DNA from: Phytomonospora sp040655735
GTDB taxonomy: Bacteria > Actinomycetota > Actinomycetes > Mycobacteriales > Micromonosporaceae
Reading direction: 5' to 3'
Assembly: GCF_040655735.1 (NCBI RefSeq)
Contig: NZ_JBFAKK010000009.1
Coordinates: 1 to 64,000, forward strand
Length of the DNA: 64,000 nt
Shown here: positions 37,435-45,100 of the stretch, piece by piece
How positions within the stretch are numbered: the stretch's first letter is position 1
Layout: every line of letters begins with the position of its first letter
The notes under the pieces: generated by a model
Told to the model about the DNA's origin: nothing
The model's database searches: none
The model's input: the letters and a program-made list of their open reading frames with translations, nothing else
Made by a program: the position numbers and the translations under genes

Positions 37435-38687
37435 CAGAGGCCGTCGAGGTCGAGTGGTGCGAAGGAGTCGGCCATCCGGGTGTCGCGGAGCAGTTCCTCG
37501 ACCCGCAGGCGGCGCTCGTCGGGGTGCACGCCCTTGGTCCGCAGGATGGTCAGCAGAAGGTCGAGCGCCTGCCGGGCCTCGTCGGGAGTGGCCCCGCGGG
37601 ACTCGCGGTCGATGGCGACGCTCAGCTTGCGCAGCTGGTGGTAGGGCTTGACGACGCCCGACTCGTACTCGGCGGCGTCGAAGTTGGTGTTGCGGGTCGC
37701 CGCCGCGACGCCCAGCGCGCGGGAGACGAAGGGGTAGGTCGTGCGCTCGATCATCCGGCCGAGGTCCGTGCGGCCCTTCTCCCGGTCGTAGGGGAAGGCC
37801 CAGATCTCGGCGTAGGTGTGGCGCATGAACTTGGTCAGGGTGTCGCCCGGGCCCAGTTCGACGGCGTACATGAAGCCGTTCATCCGCAGGTACTTCAGGT
37901 CGTCGACCCAGCGGACCGGCTCGACGACCTGCCGCGTCAGCAAGTCGGCGACGTCGGCCGCCGACTCGTACGGCCGGCCGGTCACGTTGGACAGCACGGG
38001 AATGCGGGGTTCGGAGACGCGAACCCGGCCCAGCTCCTCGCGAAGGGCCTCGGCGACGGGCTCCATCAGGGCGCAGTGGAACGGAACACTGACGTTGAGG
38101 ATCACCGAGCGGATCCCGCGCGACTCCATGGTCTCGTGCAGCCGCATCACCGCCGATCGCTGACCGGCGACGACGACCTGGGTGTGCGAGTTGTAGTTGG
38201 AGACGCTGATGACCTCGTGCAGCTCCTCGGCGATGTCGGCGCACAACCGCGCGACCTCGGCGTGGTCGCGGGTCTGCACGGCCAGCATCAGGCCGCGCCC
38301 CTCCGGGACCGCCTGCTGCATGAGCTGGCCCCGGCGGCGGGCGATGCGCACCGCGTCGGGGAACTCCAGCGCGCCGGCGACGGTCAGCGCGCTGATCTCG
38401 CCGAGGCTGTGACCGGCGACGAGGTCGGCCTCAAGGCCCTCGCGCCGCGTCATCACGCGGTACAGCGCCAGGGTGTAGGTGAGGATGGCCGGCTGGGTGT
38501 TCTCGGTGCGCGCGAGCTCCGCATTCGTCGACTCGAAACACAGTTTCGACATATCCACGCCGAGCGCGTCACTCGCCTCTTGGAATGTCTCTTCGGCGAC
38601 TTTCTCCGTGGCACACAGATCGCGTCCCATGCCGACGTACTGCGCGCCCTGCCCCGAGCACAGCAAGGCTTTCTTGATCATTGACAT
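37434..38687 (-). CDS. discrete trans-acting malonyl-CoA acyltransferase
   Basis: The product is 417 residues. It shows the N-terminal CSGQGAQ, nucleophile GHSLGE near residue 94, the conserved RRGQLMQ Arg and catalytic His in PFHCALM near 204, so it looks active. About 110 unassigned residues follow the AT fold. It should load the ACPs of the two AT-less PKS modules. The start is uncertain: ATG at 38687 is chosen, with in-frame ATGs at 38681 and 38702; none has a well-spaced ribosome binding site (AAGGA lies 14 bases upstream of 38687). It is the first gene of the leftward unit. Confidence 0.9.
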   Translation of the reverse strand: MSMIKKALLCSGQGAQYVGMGRDLCATEKVAEETFQEASDALGVDMSKLCFESTNAELARTENTQPAILTYTLALYRVMTRREGLEADLVAGHSLGEISALTVAGALEFPDAVRIARRRGQLMQQAVPEGRGLMLAVQTRDHAEVARLCADIAEELHEVISVSNYNSHTQVVVAGQRSAVMRLHETMESRGIRSVILNVSVPFHCALMEPVAEALREELGRVRVSEPRIPVLSNVTGRPYESAADVADLLTRQVVEPVRWVDDLKYLRMNGFMYAVELGPGDTLTKFMRHTYAEIWAFPYDREKGRTDLGRMIERTTYPFVSRALGVAAATRNTNFDAAEYESGVVKPYHQLRKLSVAIDRESRGATPDEARQALDLLLTILRTKGVHPDERRLRVEELLRDTRMADSFAPLDLDGL

Positions 38688-38742
38688 GCGGGCTCGCGCC
38701 ATCCTTTTCGGGGTCGAAAGACCAGCGGGTGAGCAACGGTTT

Positions 38743-38762
38743 CGATCTTCGGGCAAAGATCG
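38743..38762. promoter_or_regulatory. inverted repeat CGATCTT-N6-AAGATCG
   Basis: A perfect 7-bp inverted repeat with a 6-base spacer, 56-75 bases upstream of the acyltransferase start and so probably in the leader of the leftward transcript. It could be an operator or a small RNA hairpin. Confidence 0.45.
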
Positions 38763-38834
38763 CCGCGGCGCGCCCCACCAATCGAGCGCGACCGACCTAG
38801 CTGGTGCGCTCATGATGTACGACGCCGATCGCAT

Positions 38835-38860
38835 GGGCATCGGTCGTTCAACCGATGCCC
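38835..38860. promoter_or_regulatory. perfect 10-bp inverted repeat GGGCATCGGT-N6-ACCGATGCCC
   Basis: A perfect 10-bp inverted repeat with a 6-base centre (CGTTCA). It is the strongest dyad in the divergent region and is long enough for a dimeric regulator or a stable RNA hairpin. No T-run follows on either strand, so a plain intrinsic terminator is unlikely. Confidence 0.6.
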
Positions 38861-38935
38861 TCGGACGCAAATCCGGACGTCCCGCGCGCACCGGCCCAAG
38901 TCTGAATTAGACGACCCGATCGCCTGATTCGCGAC

Positions 38936-38964
38936 TCTACTGTAGACATCGCATTCGTCGAATG
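38936..38964. promoter_or_regulatory. two adjacent palindromes in the divergent region
   Basis: TCTAC-T-GTAGA (38936-38946) and CATTCG-T-CGAATG (38952-38964) are perfect palindromes around single central bases, their centres 17 bases apart. Such spacing would suit two operator half-complexes near a promoter; binding is inferred. Confidence 0.45.
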
Positions 38965-39066
38965 TGCGAGCATGCCATAAAGTGGTCCGCGGCGAGCTAT
39001 TTCCGGTGGGCCGCAACCGGTTCCAACGGTCGATCCGGTGAACAATTCACCAACCGCCGCGAGGAA

Positions 39067-39095
39067 TTGACCTCGAAACGGATCACGGTCATCAT
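39067..39095 (+). promoter_or_regulatory. candidate NRPS3 promoter
   Basis: TTGACC (39067-39072) and CATCAT (39090-39095) are separated by 17 bases, about 85 bases before the NRPS3 start. The -35 matches sigma-70 consensus well, the -10 only weakly. Confidence 0.4.
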
Positions 39096-39178
39096 GGCCA
39101 CGCGAGCCGCCCCGCAGCCGGTGTGGATCCGCCCCGCCTCCACGGCCGATCGGCCACCCGACACCCCCGGAGCACACG

Positions 39179-42100
39179 ATGTCGCAGCAATTGGTGACCT
39201 CCCGCATCGAGAACGTCTGCGACCTCTCGCCGCTGCAGGAGGGCATGCTCTTCCACGGGCTGGAGAGCCCGGGCGGCGGCGCCTACGTGGTGCAGCAGGT
39301 CTTCCTCGCCGGGGACGGCGACGGCCCGTTCGGCGTCGAGGCGGTCGGCGCGGCTCTGCGCGGGCTCGCGGTGAAGCACGCGATCCTGCGCACGGCGTTC
39401 GTGTCGGAGGGCCTGGAGCGCCCGCGCCAGGTCGTGCTGCGCGAGCGCGAGACCGGTTTCGGTGTCGTGGATCTGCGGCGGGCCGGGCGGGAAACCGCCG
39501 AGGCGATCGACCGATTCCTCGCCGAGGACGTCGAGCGCGGCTTCGATCTGGCCCGCGACCCGCTCCTGCGCGTCACCGCGATCCGCACCATCGAAAGCGA
39601 TGCGGAGGTCCTCCGTCTGGTGTGGACCTACCATCACATCATCCTCGACGGCTGGTCGCTCTCGACGCTGTTCAGTGACTTCCTCCGCTACCACCGAGCC
39701 GTCGCCGGCGGCGCGGACCCGTCGGCCGTGCTCGCCATGGCCGCCGGTGAACGCGGGCAGGCACCCGAATACGCCTCTTTCGTGCGGCATCTCGCCGCCC
39801 GGCCCGTCGAGGCCTTCGAGAAGTACTGGTCGGGGCTGCTGGAGGGCTGCGACGGCTCGGCGGCGGTGACCGGCGCGTCGGCGGAGATCCCCGGCACCGC
39901 CGGCGCGGGGCGGATCGTGTCCTCGACCGGTACCGGTGTGGCGCGTCGGCTGACCGAGGTGTTCGCCTCCCGGGGTGTCACCCTCTCGCACGTCGCCGAG
40001 GCCGCGTGGGGCGTGGTGCTGTCGCGGGCGACCGGATCCCCGGACGTGGTGTTCGGCAAGGTCGTCTCCGGCCGGGACGTGCCGCTGCCGGGCATCGACA
40101 AGACCGTCGGCCTGTTCATCAACACCATCCCGGTGCGCGTCCGCGTCACCGGCGAGGCCGGCGTGCGCGACCTCGTCGGGGAGGTACGTGACCAGGCGAT
40201 CGCCTCCGCCGAGCACGATCACGGCTCCCTGGCACGGATGCAGGCCCTCGCCGGCGTGGACGGGCTGGTGTCGACCCTGTTCGCGTTCGAGAACTTCCAG
40301 GTCGACGAGAGCGTCCTCGACGGGGCCGGGCTCGCCTTCGAGCGTTCCCGCGAGGAGACCGACTATCCGCTGACGATGACCGTGCAGCGCACCGGGGACG
40401 ACCTGACCTTCGTCGTCCTGTACGACCGGGGCGTGCTGACGCCGGAGGACGCCGAGCGGATCACCGGGCGCCTGTCGGCCGTCCTGGAAGAGTTCGCCGA
40501 CGACCCCGAAGCCGCCGTCGGCAAGGTGTCGAGCCTGCTGCCCGGCGAGCGCGAGGCCGTCCTGGGCGGGGCCGGCGGCGTCGGTTCGGGCTATCCGCGC
40601 GACGGTTCGATCGGTGAGGTCTTCGCGTCGGTAGCGGCCCGTCACGGCGACCGGATCGCCTTGGTGTGCGGGGAAGAGCGCGTCACCTACCGGGAGCTGA
40701 ACGCGCGGGCCGAACGGGTCGCCGGGGCCCTGGCCGGTGCGGGAATCGGCGTCGGGCATCTGGTGGGGGTGGCCGGTGAACCGAGCGCGGACCTGTTCGC
40801 CGGGCTGCTCGGGATCGTGCTGTCGGGGGCGGGATACGTGCCGCTCGACATCGCCGCGCCGGTCGCGCGCGGGAGCGTCGTGGCCGAGGACGCGGGCGTG
40901 TCGGTGGTGGTGTCGGCGGGTGCGCGTGGGGCTTCGTTCGCGCGCGAGATCGCGCCTTCGGCGCGGATCGTCGAGGTCGAGAACGCCGCGGGCCACCCGG
41001 CCGCGGAAGTGGCGGGCCGTCCCGCCGGTGGGGACGCGGCCTACGTGATGTTCACCTCCGGCACGACCGGCCGTCCCAAAGGGAGCGTCATTCCCCAGCG
41101 GGCCGTCCTGCGGCTGGTGTGCGGCAACTCCTCACTGCCGCTGTCGGCGGCCGATGTGCTGGTACAGACGGGATCCCTCGCCTTCGACGCGTCCACCTTC
41201 GAGATCTGGGGCATGTGGCTCAACGGCGGAACCCTCGTCGTCCCCGACCGCGAGGACCTCCTCGACCCCCACCGCCTCGGCGGTCTCATCCGGCGCTCCG
41301 GTGCCACCGTCATGTGGCTGACCGTCTCGCTGTTCAACCAGATCGCCGTCACCGACACCTCCGCCTTCGCCGGCCTCGACCGGCTTCTCGTCGGCGGTGA
41401 GGCCGTCAGCGCCGACCACGTGCACCTCGTCTACGACAACGTCCCGGGGATCACCCTCGTCAACGGTTACGGTCCCACCGAGAACACCACCTTCACCGCC
41501 ACCCATCCCATCTCGCGGACCAGGACCCGCACCGTCCCCATCGGACGGCCGATCGCCGGGACCTCGGCGCTCGTGCTCGACGGCACGCGGCTGTGCGGCG
41601 TCGGGGAGGTCGGCGAGTTGTGCGCGGGCGGGGACGGGCTGTCCACCGGCTATCTGGGGCTGCCGGAGCTGACCGCCGCGCGGTTCGTGCCCGACCCGTT
41701 CGGCGACGGCCGCCTCTACCGCACCGGGGACCGGGTGCGGCTGCTGGCCGACGGGACCATCGAGTACCTCGGCCGCCTCGACGACGAGCAGGTCAAGGTC
41801 CGCGGCTACCGGGTGGAACTCCCCGACATCGAGGCCGCCCTGCGCGATCACCCGGCGGTCCGCGACGCGGTCGTGCTCGCCCACCGCGATCCCGACGGCA
41901 CCACGGCCCTCGCCGGCTACGCCGTCGCCGAGGAAGGGGGTCTCGACCCGGCCGAGCTGCGGGCCTTCCTGGGCACGCGGCTGCCGGCCTACATGGTCCC
42001 GGCGCATCTCCTCGGTGTCGCGGCTATCCCCTTGACGCGTAACGGAAAGATCGATCGCGCGGCCCTTCCCGCCCCCGCGCTTCCCAAGACCGCCTCCGCC

Positions 42101-45100
42101 GTCGAACCGGCCGACGAGGTCGAGGCCGCGGTGTGCGAGGCCTTCGCGACGGTGCTCGGACTCGACGCGGTCGGCGTCCTCGACTCCTTCTTCGAGCTGG
42201 GCGGCGACTCCATCAAGGCGATCCGCGTCGTGTCGCGGATCCGGGCCGCCGGGTTCGAGGTGAAGGTCGGCGACGTCATGGCGGGCCTGACCGCGCGCGG
42301 TGTGGCCGCCCGGGTGACCCGCGAGACCGCGAGCGCCTTCGAGCAGGGTTCGGTGAGCGGGCCGGTCGGCGGGGTCTGGCCGATCGTCGAGGAGTTCTTC
42401 GCCTGGGACCTCGCCGTGCCCGCCCACTTCAACCAGGAAGTCCTCGTCGACGTCGGTTTCGCCGCCGCGGGGCAGGTGCGCGCCGCGCTCGACGCGATCT
42501 GGGCGCACCACGACGCCTTCCGCGCCGTGGTCGCCGAGGGCCGGCTGACGATCCTCGGCGTCGACGACGTCCGCTACGGGTTCGAGCACCACACGGTCTC
42601 CGACGCCGGCGAGGTCGAGGCGGCGACCGTTGAGGCCGCCGAGCGCCTGCACGCCTCGATGGACCTCGGCGCGGGGCCGCTGCTGCGGGCGGCGCTGGTC
42701 ACCGGTCCGGCCGGCTCACGCCTGTTCCTCGTCGCCCATCACCTCGTCGTCGACGCCGTGTCCTGGCAGGTCGTGGTCGAGGACCTGCTCACCGGCATCC
42801 GCCGCGCGCGAAACGAGCGCGCGATCGTGCTGCCGGACAAGACCGCCTCCCTGCGCCAGTGGTCGGGCGCCATGGCCGACCTGGCCGCGACGCTCGTCCC
42901 CGAGGAGCGCGAGTACTGGGATCGCGTCGACCGCGAGGCTTCCGCCGCGCTGCTGCGGGTGGCGGGCGAGGACGGCGACGGTGTGGATTCACGCGAGGTC
43001 GTCCTCGACGCCGCGGCCACCGCCGACCTGGGCCGGGCGGCCGGCTACCGCGCCTCCATGGAGGACGTCGTGCTGGCGGCGCTGGCCATGGGCGTCGCCG
43101 ACCTGAGCGGTCAGAAGCGGGTCGCGGTCCGCCTCGAACGGCACGGACGCGGCGGTCACCCGTCCCTTCCCGCCGTGGACCGGACCGTCGGGTGGTTCAC
43201 CGGCATGTTCCCCGTGGTCCTCGACTGCCTCACCGACCCCGGCGAGGCGATCGTCGCAGCCAAGGAGACCCTGCGCGCCGTACCCTACGGCGGCATCGGG
43301 TACGGGCTGCGGCCGGGCGGTTTCGGGCGGATCGACGCGTCGGTCACCCTCAACTACCTCGGCGAGCAGGACGCCACCGCCGCCGACGGTTTCGGCGACG
43401 TCGTATTCGGCCGTACCGGGACACCGTCGCACCCCGCCAACCGCCATCTCGCCGGCGTCGGCGTCAACGTCCTGATCCGCGAGGGGCGCCTGGTCGCGAC
43501 CATCACCTCCGACGCCCGCACCCTCGACGGCACCGAACTCGCGCGCCTCGCCGAAGGCTTCCGGCGCGGCCTCACGGCCATCGCCGCCGAGGCCGGCAGG
43601 CCGCGCCGGAAGACGCCGTCGGACTACGCCGTGGTCCTGCCCCTCTCCCGCGACGACCAGCGCCGCATCGAGTCGCTGTACCCGCACCACACCGACATCG
43701 CCGATCTGACGCCCCTCCAGGAGGGCATGCTCTTCCACGGGCTCGAAGACCCCGCGAGCGGCGCCTACGTCGTGCAGCAGGTCTTCCGCGCCGCCGACGA
43801 GGACGGGGCCGCGTTCGGGGTCGACGCCGTCGAGACCGCGTTGCGGGCGCTGGCGGCACGGCACGGCGTCCTGCGCACGGCCTTCGCGTCGGCGGGCCTC
43901 GAACGGCCGCGCCAGGTGGTGCTGCGCGATCGCGGGATCGGCTATGCGGTGGCGGACCTGCGCGATCAGGGGCCGGAGGCGCTCGACCGGCTGCTGGCCG
44001 AGGATGTCGAGCGGGGTTTCGACCTGGCCCGCGACCCGCTCCTGCGCGTCACCGCGATCCGCACCACCGAGGACGAACGAGACGTCCTGCGTCTGGTGTG
44101 GACCTACCACCACATCATCCTCGACGGCTGGTCACTGTCCACACTGTTCGGCGACTTCCTCCGCTACCACCGGGCCGTCGCCGAGGGCGCGGACACCTCG
44201 GCCGTGCTCGCCGGAGCCGGCGCCGAGCGCGGCGAGTCGGCGGCCTTCACCGCGTACGTCCGCCATGTCGCCGAACGCGGCACCGCCGCCTTCGACCGGC
44301 ACTGGTCGCAACTCCTCGACGGGTACGACACCGAGGCGGTCCTGGCGACCGCCTCGGCCGAGGGGACCGCCGGCGCCTCCGGGGTCGGGCGCGTCACCGT
44401 GACGAGCACCGGCGACCTGGCGAGCCGCCTGAGCGACCTGTTCGCGCCGCGCGGGGCGACCTTGAGCCACGTGACCGAGGCCGCGTGGGGTCTGGTCCTG
44501 TCCCGGGCTGTCGGCGAACCCGACGTGGTGTTCGGCAAGGTCGTCTCCGGCCGCGACGCGCCGCTGCCGGGCATCGACAAGACCGTCGGCCTGTTCATCA
44601 ACACCATCCCCGTCCGCGTCCAGATCCCCGCCGACGGCACCGTCGCCGAACTGGTCGAAGCCGTCCGCGACCAGGCCATCGCCTCGGCCGGCCACGATCA
44701 CGGCTCCCTCGCGCGCATCCAGGCCTCGGTGCCCGTGGAAAGGCTCGTCGGCACGCTCTTCGCCTTCGAGAACTACCACGTCGAGGCCGGCACGATCCAC
44801 GGCGGCGGGCTCGCCTACGAGCGCGGCCGCGAGGAGGAGACGAACTACCCCTTCAACCTCGTCGTCCAGCGCGACGGCGGCGAGCTGGAGTTCACCGCGC
44901 TCTACGACCGCGCCGAGCTCACCGAGTCCGATGTGGACCGTCTGCTCGCCCGGGTCCTGCTCGTCCTCGGCCGGATCGCCGAGGACACCCGCGCGCCGCT
45001 GCGCGAGGTCGCGACCGTCTCCCCTGCGGAGAAGCGAACGGTGGTCGAGGAGTTCAACCGGACCCTGCTGCCGTATCCGGCGGAGATGACCGCCGTCAGC

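Larger units (their letters stand above)
38688..39178. promoter_or_regulatory. divergent intergenic region between the two biosynthetic units
   Basis: This 491-base stretch has no supportable gene and is visibly less GC-rich than its surroundings. It must hold the promoters of the leftward unit and of NRPS3. It contains four small inverted repeats and one sigma-70-like promoter candidate, listed separately. No regulator gene lies inside the cluster. Confidence 0.75.

Noticed and set aside
38835..38860. Intrinsic terminator in the divergent region
   Set aside because: No T-run on either strand and it lies between divergent starts, so an operator or leader hairpin fits better.
39092..40996. 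Minus-strand open frame opposite the start of NRPS3
   Set aside because: It mirrors the NRPS3 C domain; no ribosome binding site and no domain.
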